A stretch of DNA of 51,708 nt from Corynebacterium flavescens (GTDB lineage Bacteria; Actinomycetota; Actinomycetes; Mycobacteriales; Mycobacteriaceae): the NCBI RefSeq assembly GCF_008693105.1, contig NZ_VXKK01000044.1:1-51708 (forward strand). The letters run 5' to 3'. The notes under the pieces were generated by a model. That model saw only the letters and a program-made list of their open reading frames with translations. It ran no database searches and was not told the origin of the DNA. The translations under genes were made by a program, and so were the position numbers. This document shows positions 19,119 through 27,618 of this stretch, piece by piece (position 1 is the first letter of the stretch; the number at the start of each line of letters is the position of its first letter).

Positions 19119-19871
19119 ATGTCCTCCCCACACGCACTGCCCGCCCGCACCATCAGCGACGGCCCCATTCCCAAGCACGCGCAGTTGCGTGACATCCTCT
19201 CTGAGCTGTGCCAAACCACCCTCAAGCCGGGCGATATCCTGCCGGGCGAGCGCATCTTGGAGGAAACCTACGGTGTTTCCCGCATCACCGTGCGCCGCGC
19301 CATCGGGGATCTGGTCGCAGCCGGGCGGCTGCGCCGAGTCCGCGGCAAGGGAACCTTCGTGGCCCCCAACCCGCTCGTCTCCCGCCTGCACTTGGCCTCT
19401 TTCTCCGATGAGATGGGCGCGCAAGACGTCAAGGCCTCCTCGAAGATTTTGTTGGGCGGGCGTAGCACCGCACCGGAGGAGGTCTCCGCGTTCTTCGGCA
19501 CCGATCCCTCCCTCCCGCACACGCACCTGCGCCGCCTGCGCCTGGGTGATGGCGAGCCCTATTCCATCGATGATGGCTGGTATAACTCCGCCTACGTGCC
19601 CAACCTGCTCGAAAATGACATCTATAGATCCGTCTACGCCATCTTGGATTCGAACTTCCGCGCCCCCATTACGGAGGCCGACCAGACGGTGACTGCGATC
19701 GCCGCGGATCCCGCCGTCGCCAAGCTGCTCGACGTGGAACCCGGCACGCCCCTGCTCCACATCATCCGGCACTCCCGTTCGGGCGATCGCCCCGTGGAAT
19801 GGTGCTCTTCCGTCTACCGAACGGACCGCTACCGGCTTAACACCCGGGTCAGCAGGGCCCGCGACATTTAG
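19119..19871 (+). CDS. farR: GntR/HutC-family regulator, FarR-like
   Basis: A 250-residue regulator. The winged HTH (about residues 20-90) has HAQLRDILSELCQTT, PGERILEETYGVSRITVRRA and GRLRRVRGKGTFVAPN. The C-terminal UTRA ligand domain (about 105-245) includes FFGTDPSLPHTHLRRLRLGD and HIIRHSRSGDRPVEWCSSVY. The position beside serS agrees with FarR of C. glutamicum, a regulator linked to fatty-acid and amino-acid metabolism; the symbol rests on family and recalled synteny. The start ATG at 19119 has no strong Shine-Dalgarno; a TATTATGT box 15 bases upstream suggests a leaderless or short-leader message. Confidence 0.78.
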   Translation: MSSPHALPARTISDGPIPKHAQLRDILSELCQTTLKPGDILPGERILEETYGVSRITVRRAIGDLVAAGRLRRVRGKGTFVAPNPLVSRLHLASFSDEMGAQDVKASSKILLGGRSTAPEEVSAFFGTDPSLPHTHLRRLRLGDGEPYSIDDGWYNSAYVPNLLENDIYRSVYAILDSNFRAPITEADQTVTAIAADPAVAKLLDVEPGTPLLHIIRHSRSGDRPVEWCSSVYRTDRYRLNTRVSRARDI

Positions 19872-19907
19872 CAGCAACGGCCGGTGACCAGTAGGATTGG
19901 AGTTCTT

Positions 19908-20924
19908 ATGAGTAAATCTTCCTCTTGGCGCTCGGCTGCGGCGGTGAATTGGCTCCTGATCGCGGCCCTCATCACCGCCGCTTTCCTGGGCTCCTATGAA
20001 TACTTCGCGCCGAGTAAAGAGAACGCGGCGGAATCCGGCGAATCCGCAGGTGGAAGCAATAGCACCGCGACTACCGCGGCCGCTGTCGCCGCCTTCTCCT
20101 CGGCCGAGCCGGGAACCTGCCTGACATGGGATATTTCCGCAGATTCCCCCGTCAGCAACTTCCAGGAAGTTACTTGCGACAAAGAGCACCGCTTCGAGGT
20201 CTCCGCGCGCGAGGATCTCAGCACCTACCCCACGAGTGAATTCGGCCCCTCGGCCACGCGCCCGGAGCTCAACCGCCAGGATCAGTTGCGCGATGAACTG
20301 TGCCAGTCCTCCACGCTGACCTACCTCAAGAGCAAGTGGGATCCCTCCGGAAAGTTTGACATCGCCTCCATTCTGCCGCCGCAAGGCGCGTGGGACGAAG
20401 GGGACCGCACGCTGCTCTGTGGCCTGCAGACCACCGATGATAAGGGAGTCCCGCAGCTGAGCACCGGAAATGTCGCCGCCGTGGATCAGTCCATCCTCGC
20501 CTCGCCCGGGCAATGCCGTGTCATCGGTGAGGACCAGGTCGTGCGCACTGTGGACTGCTCTCAGCCCCACCAGCTCGAGACCGTCTCCACGGTCAACCTG
20601 GCGGAGAAGTACCCCGAAGGCTATCCCGGTTCCGAGGAGCTGGATAAGTACCTCGGGCAGACCTGCACCGCAGCGGCCACCGAATACTTGGGCAACGAGG
20701 AAAACCTCTACCAATCCACGCTGCAGCCTTTCTGGGGATCACTATCTGAGGGCTCCTGGAACGGCGGTTCTCGCTCGGTGAACTGTTCCCTCGTCCACTC
20801 CAATGAGAATGGTTTTTCCACCATCACCGGCTCTGCCAAGGGCGGCCGCGATGCCCTTAATATCGACGGAAAGGCTCCTGAGGAGCGCCCCGCCCGCGAC
20901 CCCATCCGCGAACCCGCCCGCTAG
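19908..20924 (+). CDS. Membrane-anchored protein with two septum-formation-type domains
   Basis: A 338-residue protein. After MSKSSSWRSAAAVNW comes one membrane helix (LLIAALITAAFLGSYEYF), then an extracytoplasmic region. A low-complexity linker (SAGGSNSTATTAAAVAAF) is followed by two repeats, each with a Cys-bearing start (PGTCLTWDIS; PGQCRVIGED) and a later VTCDKEHRFEV or VDCSQPHQLETV. This pair is typical of the Septum_form domain of actinobacteria; the paired Cys suggest disulfides. The start at 19908 is preferred (TTGGAG 6 bases upstream, and the helix begins soon after). It lies 36 bases after farR. A role in the envelope is inferred. Confidence 0.75.
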   Translation: MSKSSSWRSAAAVNWLLIAALITAAFLGSYEYFAPSKENAAESGESAGGSNSTATTAAAVAAFSSAEPGTCLTWDISADSPVSNFQEVTCDKEHRFEVSAREDLSTYPTSEFGPSATRPELNRQDQLRDELCQSSTLTYLKSKWDPSGKFDIASILPPQGAWDEGDRTLLCGLQTTDDKGVPQLSTGNVAAVDQSILASPGQCRVIGEDQVVRTVDCSQPHQLETVSTVNLAEKYPEGYPGSEELDKYLGQTCTAAATEYLGNEENLYQSTLQPFWGSLSEGSWNGGSRSVNCSLVHSNENGFSTITGSAKGGRDALNIDGKAPEERPARDPIREPAR

Positions 20925-20967
20925 AAAAGCCGGTGGGTGCCTGGGACTGAAAGGCAGCTTTAAGACT

Positions 20968-21315
20968 ATGGTGCATGTTTCCGAGGAGCGCTTCGACGAG
21001 ATGCTCAATGACGCCCTCGATAAAATCCCCGAGGAATTTGTCCGGCGCATGCGCAACCTTGTCATTTTGGTCGAGGACTATAACCCGGAGCAGCCCAACC
21101 TCCTCGGGCTCTACGAAGGCGTGGCGCTGACCCACCGTACCTTCGACCACACCGGCCACCTGCCGGATGCCATCACCATCTACCGCGGCGCCCTCCAGGA
21201 CTGGTGCTCCACCGAGGAAGAATTAGCTCGGCAAGTAGAAGTAACCGTTTTTCATGAATTCGGGCACTACTTTGGCTTCGAGGAAGAAGAACTCCACGCA
21301 CTCGGCTGGGGCTAG
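20968..21315 (+). CDS. Small zincin-type metallopeptidase
   Basis: A 115-residue protein. VTVFHEFGHYFGFEEEEL carries the HExxH-like motif as H96-E97-x-x-H100, followed by a Glu cluster, as in the Zincin_1 (DUF1025) family. The earlier segment YRGALQDWC is also family-like. It is a small cytoplasmic protein whose substrate is unknown. The start MVHVSEERFDEML is chosen because it gives the usual family length; the longer frame from 20803 overlaps the preceding gene. Its TAG shares the tetranucleotide CTAG (21312-21315) with the stop of the convergent phosphatase gene. Confidence 0.85.
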   Translation: MVHVSEERFDEMLNDALDKIPEEFVRRMRNLVILVEDYNPEQPNLLGLYEGVALTHRTFDHTGHLPDAITIYRGALQDWCSTEEELARQVEVTVFHEFGHYFGFEEEELHALGWG

Positions 21316-21983
21316 TTCGCACGCCCCGGGTCCATCTCGGTATCGGCCCACCTGGTCAACGTCCACTGACCGAAGTCCCGCCCGCGCGGCTCCATGATGG
21401 TGAAACGGCAATTGGGCATATAACCACTGAAGGCAAAGTCTGCATCGATGCCGGTGGCGTGGCAGGTTGCCACCCTAATCGCCGCCCCGTGGCTGACAAT
21501 GATGGCATCCTCCTCCGCGTCCAAGGTGTGAGCCACGCTCTCCAGGGTGGGGCGATAACGCGCGAGCAGATCGAGGTAGTTCTCCCCGCCCGGCATACGG
21601 GCCCCGGCGTCCCCATCGAGCCAACCCCGCAGGGTGACCATGTACTCGCGGTGGGAGTCCTCACTATTGCTCATCTCCAGATCGCCGGCAAATACCTCAT
21701 GGATACCGCTCAACAGGGAGACTGCGATGTCGTGGGCGGGCAAGCCGCGAGTCTGTTCCCAGGAACGCGCGGCCAGCTGCGCGGTCTGCTGCGCGCGCAG
21801 AGCCACCGAGGAGTAGATCTTGAAAGGCCGATCCCCCGTGAGGGCGGTTAGTTCCTTGCCCACGCCCTGGGCTTGGGCGCGTCCGCGCTCAGTCAGCTCG
21901 GCCCCGGGTGGGCGAGTATCAAGCATGCGCTGGATATTGGAAAAGGTCTGGCCGTGGCGCAGGAGGATGATTCTTCCGCTCAT
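21312..21983 (-). CDS. Histidine phosphatase / phosphoglycerate mutase-like protein
   Basis: A 223-residue protein. The N-terminal IILLRHGQTFSN gives the RHG catalytic motif (His10), and SHGAAIRVATCH provides the second His. YSSVALRAQQTAQLA and ELTERGRAQAQGVG are family segments. It is a cytoplasmic phosphatase whose substrate is not inferable; a role as glycolytic mutase is unlikely. It starts 11 bases after pheA and is probably cotranscribed with it; the same pair occurs in other corynebacteria as I recall. Confidence 0.88.
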   Translation of the reverse strand: MSGRIILLRHGQTFSNIQRMLDTRPPGAELTERGRAQAQGVGKELTALTGDRPFKIYSSVALRAQQTAQLAARSWEQTRGLPAHDIAVSLLSGIHEVFAGDLEMSNSEDSHREYMVTLRGWLDGDAGARMPGGENYLDLLARYRPTLESVAHTLDAEEDAIIVSHGAAIRVATCHATGIDADFAFSGYMPNCRFTIMEPRGRDFGQWTLTRWADTEMDPGRAN

Positions 21984-21994
21984 GACTGCCTAGA

Positions 21995-22912
21995 CTATCG
22001 CCCGCTTCGCGCGCTCGCTATCCAAGCATCGGCGGCGGCCAGCCGGTTGAGATCCCGTGGGGCCTCCCCCAGCTGCGTGGCCGAGGGCCAAGACCCCACA
22101 AAGATCAATTCTTGAGCCCGCAACCACAGCGCGCGCAGGGCCTCAGCCACCGGCTGATCCTCGATATGGCCAATCAAATCGGTGTGGAAACGGTAGATTC
22201 CTAGACCCTGCCGCGTGGGCCGCGATTCGATACGGGATAGATCCACTCCGCGATGCGCAAACTCCTCGAGCGCGCCGACCAAGGAGCCCGGCTCGTTGGG
22301 AAGGGTGAAAATAACTGAGGTGCGGTCTTGTCCCGTGCGCTCGGTGGGTTTGCCCGCCGGGCCGACAAGGACAAAGCGCGTGGTCGCGCCTTTCACGTCT
22401 GCTACCTCGCTGGACAAGGTGTCCAGCCCAAACAACTCCGCCGCACGGGCCGGGGCAGCGGCGGCATCAACCTCACCGCGAGCCACGGCCTCGGCGGCAG
22501 CAGCATTCGAGCTTGCCGGCACGTACTCGACCGCGGGGAGATGATCCTGCAGCCACCCGCGCACCTGCTGATAGGCCACTGGGTGGGTGGAGAAGGAAGC
22601 GACATCGCAAAGCTGCATGCCGGGCCGCGTCATGATGGAGAAGGACACCGGCAGATCCACCTCCCAGTAGATCTGGACCGGCCTGCCCTCCACGAGGGCG
22701 TCATAGGTGGCCGTCACCGCACCATCCACCGAGTTTTCTATGGCCACGCAGGCATAATCAGCCCGACCCTCGCGCACTGCGCGCAGCGCCGCCGAGGGCG
22801 AATCAACCGCTACAGGCTCCACGGCGCTAAATCGTGGGGCAAAGGCCTGCAAGGCCGCCTCCGTGAAAGTACCCGCCGGACCCAGGAATGCGATGGTGGT
22901 GCTCATGGCCAT
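21995..22912 (-). CDS. pheA: Prephenate dehydratase
   Basis: A 305-residue monofunctional enzyme that converts prephenate to phenylpyruvate in phenylalanine synthesis. The N-terminal GPAGTFTEAALQAF and the later ADYACVAIENSVDGAVTATY are PDT signatures; ATTRFVLVG closes that domain. A C-terminal ACT domain (about 195-275, EPGSLVGALEEFAHRGVDLS and IESRPTR) is the expected phenylalanine-binding site. No chorismate mutase is fused, as usual in actinobacteria. AGGGG lies 8 bases before the first ATG. It is divergent from the amidase, with only 26 bases between starts, so promoters must overlap. Confidence 0.95.
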   Translation of the reverse strand: MAMSTTIAFLGPAGTFTEAALQAFAPRFSAVEPVAVDSPSAALRAVREGRADYACVAIENSVDGAVTATYDALVEGRPVQIYWEVDLPVSFSIMTRPGMQLCDVASFSTHPVAYQQVRGWLQDHLPAVEYVPASSNAAAAEAVARGEVDAAAAPARAAELFGLDTLSSEVADVKGATTRFVLVGPAGKPTERTGQDRTSVIFTLPNEPGSLVGALEEFAHRGVDLSRIESRPTRQGLGIYRFHTDLIGHIEDQPVAEALRALWLRAQELIFVGSWPSATQLGEAPRDLNRLAAADAWIASARSGR

Positions 22913-22938
22913 TAGCTTATCCCCTAGACTTATGCGGC

Positions 22939-24075
22939 ATGGAATTCAGCTTGGAGCAGTTGCGGGCGGATCTGCGCGGTCTTTCGCCGCAACACCACGG
23001 ATTCACTCACCTCGACCTCGACGGGCGCCCCCGCAGTACCGGGCGCCTAAGCGGGTGGATACTCTCCGCCAAAGACCTCAATGACGTCGAGGGTATGCCC
23101 ACCACTCTCGGGTCGGTGCACCGGCAATACGTGGCCGATGAGACGGATCCCTTCCTCGCTCAGCTCGAAGAGGAGGGCGCGTTGCTCGTGGGCAAATCCG
23201 CCGCCCCAGAGCTGGGCCTCACCGTCGACACGGAACCCATCGGCCTGCCCCACCCCGTCAACCCGCTGCACCCTGGCGCGACACCGGGTGGATCCTCCGG
23301 CGGCGCAGCCGTGCAGGTAGCCCGCGGCCTTCTGCGCGCTGCTCACGCCACTGATGGCGGCGGTTCCATCCGCGTCCCTGCCGCGGCGTGCGGGGTGGTG
23401 GGTTTCAAACCCGCCGGCATTGATTTGGCCGCCACCGGCTTCATCACCCACAGCGTGGCCGATGCCGCTTTGCTGCACAACATTGTCCCTGCGGTGCCAC
23501 GCGCGCGCATCGGCATCCTCATCGAGCCCCTCTTCGCGCAGACGGGCGTTGACCCCGTCATGCTGCGCGCAGTCGAGGAAGCCGTATCCACTTTGGAGGG
23601 CGCCGGCTTTGAGACTGTTGCGATTTCTCCCTATCCCCAGGCCGCCCACACTTTCCAGACTTTCCAGGATCTCTTTACCTACCGCCTGCGTTCCCTCCCC
23701 GATGCTGAGGATTACGTGGCCTGGCTGCGGGACAAGGGCCGGCGCGTCAGTGCGGCCGAGTACACACAGGCTCGCGCGCACAGCCGCGCTCTCCCAGAGC
23801 TTCTGGCCCAGCACTGGCAGGTTGATGCCATACTCAGCCCGATGCTGGCCTTCGATCCACCGCCCCTGGGTTCCTTCCGGGGGAACGCTCATCAGGAGAA
23901 CTTCGACGCGCAGACCCGCTGGTCCCCGTGGGGTTCCCTCTTCAATGTGGCGCACCTGCCGGCCATCTCGGTGCCTTGGGCGCTGCCCGGGCGCGCCCCG
24001 GTTGGCCTCCAATTGGGCGCAATTACGCTTGACGACGCCGCCTTGCTCGGCCTCGCCGGAGTCCTACACCGATGA
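22939..24075 (+). CDS. Amidase-signature family protein
   Basis: A 378-residue amidohydrolase. The Ser-cisSer-Lys triad is present: Lys45 in SAKDLNDVEG, Ser119 in TPGGSSGGAA and Ser143 in TDGGGSIRVPAA. GLQLGAITLDDAALLGLAGV closes the domain. It is shorter than the typical 450-500 residues, lacking much of the variable middle. The substrate amide is unknown. The start at 22939 gives the family-like N-terminus. Its TGA overlaps the ATG of the next gene (ATGA), so the two are translationally coupled. Confidence 0.87.
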   Translation: MEFSLEQLRADLRGLSPQHHGFTHLDLDGRPRSTGRLSGWILSAKDLNDVEGMPTTLGSVHRQYVADETDPFLAQLEEEGALLVGKSAAPELGLTVDTEPIGLPHPVNPLHPGATPGGSSGGAAVQVARGLLRAAHATDGGGSIRVPAAACGVVGFKPAGIDLAATGFITHSVADAALLHNIVPAVPRARIGILIEPLFAQTGVDPVMLRAVEEAVSTLEGAGFETVAISPYPQAAHTFQTFQDLFTYRLRSLPDAEDYVAWLRDKGRRVSAAEYTQARAHSRALPELLAQHWQVDAILSPMLAFDPPPLGSFRGNAHQENFDAQTRWSPWGSLFNVAHLPAISVPWALPGRAPVGLQLGAITLDDAALLGLAGVLHR

Positions 24076-24803
24076 GGCTCGATCGCGGCCGCCAGGAGAT
24101 TCTCCTCGTCCTCGCCTTGACCTTCGGGCTCTCCGGGGTGCGCTCCATCCTCAACCTCATCAGTTCCCTGGCCGCGCCGGAGAACCTCAATGCACAGCAG
24201 GTCACGCTCAACGCCACCGCCTCCCGGCTGCCGTTTATCGATCTAGGCTTGCAGCTCTGCAGCGCCGCCGCCCTTTTTGCCTATGGTGCGCTGGCCCTTT
24301 ATCTCTTGGCCGGCGATAAGATTTCCCTGCCGCGCTGGCGGCCGCGTGACGGCGTGCTCGGTGTGGGCCTGGCTGCCGTCATCGGCATCCCTGGACTCGC
24401 CTTCTACCTGGCCGCTCTCCACTTCGGTTTGAGCAAAGAGGTCGTGCCCACCGACTTCGACAACGCCTGGGTGGAGGTTCCAGTCCTCCTCATTAAGTCC
24501 TTTGCCAATGCCTTCGCGGAGGAGGTAGTCGTAGTCTTCTGGCTTATCACTCGCCTGCGCCAGCGAAAATGGACCCTACCTGCCGCACTCGCCGCCTCCT
24601 CCATCCTGCGCGGTTCCTACCACCTCTACCAGGGCATATCCGCCGGCGTGGGCAACATCGTGATGGGCGTTATCTATGCCTACTTCTTCCACAAGACCGG
24701 CCGGGTATGGCCGCTTATCATCGGCCATTTTCTTATTGACGCCGTGGCCTTCCTAGGCTATTCCTTCCTCGGGCCGCTTCTTAGCCCTTACTTCGGGCTC
24801 TGA
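24072..24803 (+). CDS. CPBP-type intramembrane protease family protein
   Basis: A 243-residue membrane protein with about eight hydrophobic segments. Motif 1 appears as FAEEVVVVFWLITRL: the Glu pair is kept, but the Arg usually found four residues later (EExxxR) is not in that place. Motif 2 is SYHLYQG, and a late IIGHFLIDAVAF provides another His and Asp. This is the Rce1/CPBP (Abi) fold. It may process or sequester a peptide, or be an inactive relative. It overlaps the amidase stop by 4 bases. Confidence 0.8.
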   Translation: MRLDRGRQEILLVLALTFGLSGVRSILNLISSLAAPENLNAQQVTLNATASRLPFIDLGLQLCSAAALFAYGALALYLLAGDKISLPRWRPRDGVLGVGLAAVIGIPGLAFYLAALHFGLSKEVVPTDFDNAWVEVPVLLIKSFANAFAEEVVVVFWLITRLRQRKWTLPAALAASSILRGSYHLYQGISAGVGNIVMGVIYAYFFHKTGRVWPLIIGHFLIDAVAFLGYSFLGPLLSPYFGL

Positions 24804-24867
24804 TTTTTGCGCCTCCAGCACTTTCTCGATCCCGGGGCTTTGCGCCGATCATTGTAAGGTGTAGCGC

Positions 24868-26238
24868 ATGACTGATTCTGGACGGGACCCAAGAAGGGAA
24901 GCGCGCCGCGCCGGCGACGCACGCTCCGAGGAGTTCGTGCTCGGTGCGGATGGCCGGCCGTTGACAGATCGCTACGGTCGTCCGGTGCGGCGTCGCAAAG
25001 CCGCCAACCCCCAGCGCCGTCCACCACGCGCCGAGCCGCACCACGAGTCCTTTCCTGCGGTTCACCCCCAGGAAACGCGCTTTGACTTAGGCTCCACGCA
25101 TTCAGCGCACGAGCAGCGCCGACCCCTGCGCGGGCAGCAACCACAGCAGTACCGCCCGCAGCAGTATCGCACCGATCGACCCGATCCGTATCGCACCGAT
25201 CGACCCCGCCAGTACCGCACCGATCGACCCGATCAGTACTCCCCAGAGCAGCGCCGTTCGGCGGGCCCGCAGGTCCCACGCAACTACTCTGCACCCCCGC
25301 GCTCTGCGGTACCGCACCGCCGCCGCAAGAAGAAGGCGCCAGTGCGTGTAATCGGTGGCTGCATGGGCTGGGGGCTGGCCATCATATTGGTCCTGGCTCT
25401 CGTCTTTACACTGTGGACGGATGCGCGCTTGACCCGCGTGAACGCGCTGCCTGAACAAAGAGTGGCCAATACCGCGGGCACGAACTGGCTGCTCGTGGGC
25501 TCAGACTCGCGTCAAGGGCTGACCGAGCAAGAGCAGGAGCAACTCGGGACGGGCGGCGACATCGGCGTCGGACGCACCGACACCATCATGCTCTTGCATA
25601 TCCCCCGCTCAGGCAAGGCGCAGCTGGTCTCGATCCCACGCGATAGCTATGTCGAGGTGCCGGGGTTCGGCATGGACAAGATCAACGCCGCTTTTACCTA
25701 CGGCGGTCCGCAGCTTTTGACCCAGACGGTGGAGCAATCCACCGGACTGCGCGTGGACCACTACGCCGAGATCGGCATGGGTGGGTTGGCCAATGTGGTG
25801 GATGCCGTGGGTGGCGTCGAGCTCTGTGTGGCAGAGCCTATCGATGATCCCCTGGCCGGAATCAACCTCGGGCCAGGCTGCCAGAAGATGCAGGGCCCGG
25901 AAGCCCTAGGCTATGTGCGCACCCGTGCCACCGCCCTCGGTGACCTCGACCGCGTGCAGCGCCAGCGGGACTTCTTCGCGGCTTTGCTGCACAAGATCAC
26001 CTCCCCGGGGACTCTGATTAACCCCTTCCGGATGGTATCCCTGGTTAATCAGACTGCGTCCTCGTTCATCGTGGGAAGCAAGGACCACGTCTGGCACCTA
26101 GCGCGCGTGGCGCTGGCCATGGGCTCTGGAGTTGAGACCCAGACCGTGCCCATCGGCGGGTTCCAGGACACTGAGGTGGGCAACGTCGTCTTATGGGATG
26201 ATGCCGCCACAGCCCAGCTCTGGGATTCGATGCGCTAG
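24868..26238 (+). CDS. lcpA: LytR-CpsA-Psr family wall-polymer ligase, LcpA-like
   Basis: A 456-residue protein. A long cytoplasmic N-terminus (about 150 residues) is basic and repetitive: QYRTDRPDPYRTDRP, RQYRTDRPDQY. One membrane helix follows (GWGLAIILVLALVFTLW), then the LCP domain (about 205-380) with LLVGSDSRQG, GRTDTIMLLHI, SIPRDSYVEVPGFGMDKINA, VGGVELCV and GYVRTRATALGDLDRVQRQR. The Arg/Asp residues that bind the polyprenyl pyrophosphate are present. In C. glutamicum LcpA attaches arabinogalactan to peptidoglycan; the symbol rests on recalled synteny. AAGGTG lies 6 bases before the ATG. The DNA coding for the repeat has tandem copies of ACCGATCGACCC. Confidence 0.87.
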   Translation: MTDSGRDPRREARRAGDARSEEFVLGADGRPLTDRYGRPVRRRKAANPQRRPPRAEPHHESFPAVHPQETRFDLGSTHSAHEQRRPLRGQQPQQYRPQQYRTDRPDPYRTDRPRQYRTDRPDQYSPEQRRSAGPQVPRNYSAPPRSAVPHRRRKKKAPVRVIGGCMGWGLAIILVLALVFTLWTDARLTRVNALPEQRVANTAGTNWLLVGSDSRQGLTEQEQEQLGTGGDIGVGRTDTIMLLHIPRSGKAQLVSIPRDSYVEVPGFGMDKINAAFTYGGPQLLTQTVEQSTGLRVDHYAEIGMGGLANVVDAVGGVELCVAEPIDDPLAGINLGPGCQKMQGPEALGYVRTRATALGDLDRVQRQRDFFAALLHKITSPGTLINPFRMVSLVNQTASSFIVGSKDHVWHLARVALAMGSGVETQTVPIGGFQDTEVGNVVLWDDAATAQLWDSMR

Positions 26239-26257
26239 TTATTCGGTTGAGTTTGAG

Positions 26258-26276
26258 CCCGGCTCTTCCGGGTTTT
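26258..26276 (+). terminator. Terminator-like hairpin after the LCP gene
   Basis: CCCGG-CTCTT-CCGGG followed by TTTT, 20 bases after the stop at 26238. The stem is short (5 bp) but ends in a T-run. The same bases form the left inverted repeat of the HNH element, so the hairpin may be incidental. Confidence 0.5.
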
Positions 26277-26280
26277 AGAG
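26261..26280 (+). repeat. Left inverted repeat of the HNH element
   Basis: GGCTCTTCCGGGTTTTAGAG, reading inward from the left. It pairs with the minus-strand copy at 27619-27638. Confidence 0.6.
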
Positions 26281-26413
26281 GGCGTGGTGGGACTGGCATA
26301 TAAGAAGCGAGTCCCTTGCCGGTCTTTCCCGGGATCATCGCCCTAGTCCTGCCCGCTTGCCCGCTGGGGGTTTGTTTTTGGGGTGCGGGAAGTCGCCGTT
26401 GGGCGGTGTTGTC

Positions 26414-27421
26414 CTAACGGCTAGTGTGTGGTGGCTGCCAGACTACTGTCCCGCCCTGTCGGGTAAGGCGCCCGCGCCGTGGTGGCGCATTCGGATCGTC
26501 GTCATTGATGCCGTTGTGATAACTACACAAGGTCACCAGGTTGGCAACGTTCGTCTCCCCACCATGACTCCACGGTGTGAGATGGTGGAACTGGCCTCTT
26601 TCTGCTGGGGTGTTACAGCCCGGCCACGCACACGTAGGGTGCTCTGCTGCCAGCATCGTGCGCTGCTTAACCGATGCGAATCGCTCAAAGCGGTACAAGT
26701 CCACCGGCCCCTGCGCCCGGCTTATCACCGTAATAAGACCCTCGTTGGCGCAGGCGCGTTCCACAAGCTGCGTACCGGTGATAACAGCCCCACTGGTGGT
26801 GCGTACTACAACATCATCGCGCTCGCGGCGCAGGATTGTGCCGTAGTCCTCCAACTGGAGGACTGCCATGGTCGTCACACGAGTACGTGCAGCCGGGGCC
26901 CCGTCTGCTTTGCCGAGCATGCGGGCGATAAAGCTCTCGCCTGGCCGCTTATGGTCGATGGTTCGGAAGGCATCCGCCATATCCAACCCATTGCCGGTCA
27001 CTGTCAAGGTAGCCAGCCCGTTGGGGTGTTGGCGTAGCATCGCACGCTCGCAATACTTGCGGGGAACACGCATCTCACGCAGCCGGCGCCTAGCTACCGC
27101 GGTAACATGCTCGCCTGGGGTGGAGCATAATTCCACCCGCAGGTTCCACGCATCCAGTTTCCCTGTGATGCGACGGGTAAAGGATTCGATGTGTTGCAGG
27201 GTGCTCAGGGCGTGCCCATTGCGCCGAGCAGCATCAAGGGCTAAGCGCTGCTTGCCCGTATAAGGCGTGGGGCCGAAGTAGATGGCGTGCAGGCCTATAA
27301 GCTCGGCGGCATCCTGCGCGCTAGCCCCCATCTTCTCAAGGTCCGGCGCAGATAGCCCCGAGCATTCAGCAACGAGGTCAACACCTCGGCTAAGTTGTGC
27401 GAAATACTCCTGCAAGCCCAT
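26414..27421 (-). CDS. DUF222 / HNH endonuclease-type protein
   Basis: About 335 residues from MGLQEYFAQLSRG. An N-terminal helical DUF222-like region (about 1-230) is followed by an HNH nuclease motif at the C-terminus: CAWPGCNTP, then QFHHLTPWSHGGETNVANL and LCSYHN, with two CxxC-like zinc pairs and the central His. This is the 13E12-repeat type of actinobacterial HNH protein. Its target is unknown. The frame runs on to 27475; the ATG at 27421 gives the family-like start, but no good ribosome site is visible. It lies within the inverted repeats at 26261 and 27638, with a DnaA-box-like palindrome 64-103 bases upstream. Confidence 0.85.
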   Translation of the reverse strand: MGLQEYFAQLSRGVDLVAECSGLSAPDLEKMGASAQDAAELIGLHAIYFGPTPYTGKQRLALDAARRNGHALSTLQHIESFTRRITGKLDAWNLRVELCSTPGEHVTAVARRRLREMRVPRKYCERAMLRQHPNGLATLTVTGNGLDMADAFRTIDHKRPGESFIARMLGKADGAPAARTRVTTMAVLQLEDYGTILRRERDDVVVRTTSGAVITGTQLVERACANEGLITVISRAQGPVDLYRFERFASVKQRTMLAAEHPTCAWPGCNTPAERGQFHHLTPWSHGGETNVANLVTLCSYHNGINDDDPNAPPRRGRLTRQGGTVVWQPPHTSR

Positions 27422-27484
27422 GACCGCCACGCTAAGCCACCGCCAAGCGGTGCGACAATCCCCAACCCGCACCAAACAAGGAAA

Positions 27485-27524
27485 CTGTGGATAACCCGCC
27501 CGCGCCGGACGCAGTTATCCACAG
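27485..27524. promoter_or_regulatory. Inverted pair of DnaA-box-like sites upstream of the HNH gene
   Basis: CTGTGGATAAC (27485-27495) and GTTATCCACAG (27514-27524) are a perfect 11-bp inverted repeat. Each arm contains TTATCCACA, the consensus DnaA box. The 18-base centre is GC-rich. It lies within the HNH element, upstream of its gene. It could bind DnaA, form a hairpin, or be the recognition site of the HNH protein. Confidence 0.6.
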
Positions 27525-27618
27525 ACGGGCCGCCCAGCCAGAACTCGGCAGTGCAATAGCAAGGTCATTCGGCTTATCCTGAATGATCGGGCTCGGTGCT
27601 GACCAACAAAATCACTGC

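Noticed and set aside
19050..20714. 554-codon minus-strand frame across farR and the septum-domain gene
   Set aside because: It runs antisense to two real genes and has no recognisable domain.
26357..27037. 226-codon plus-strand frame opposite the HNH gene
   Set aside because: Shadow of the HNH gene; no family signature.
27485..27524. Chromosomal replication origin
   Set aside because: Only two DnaA boxes, no AT-rich unwinding region, and no dnaA or dnaN nearby.
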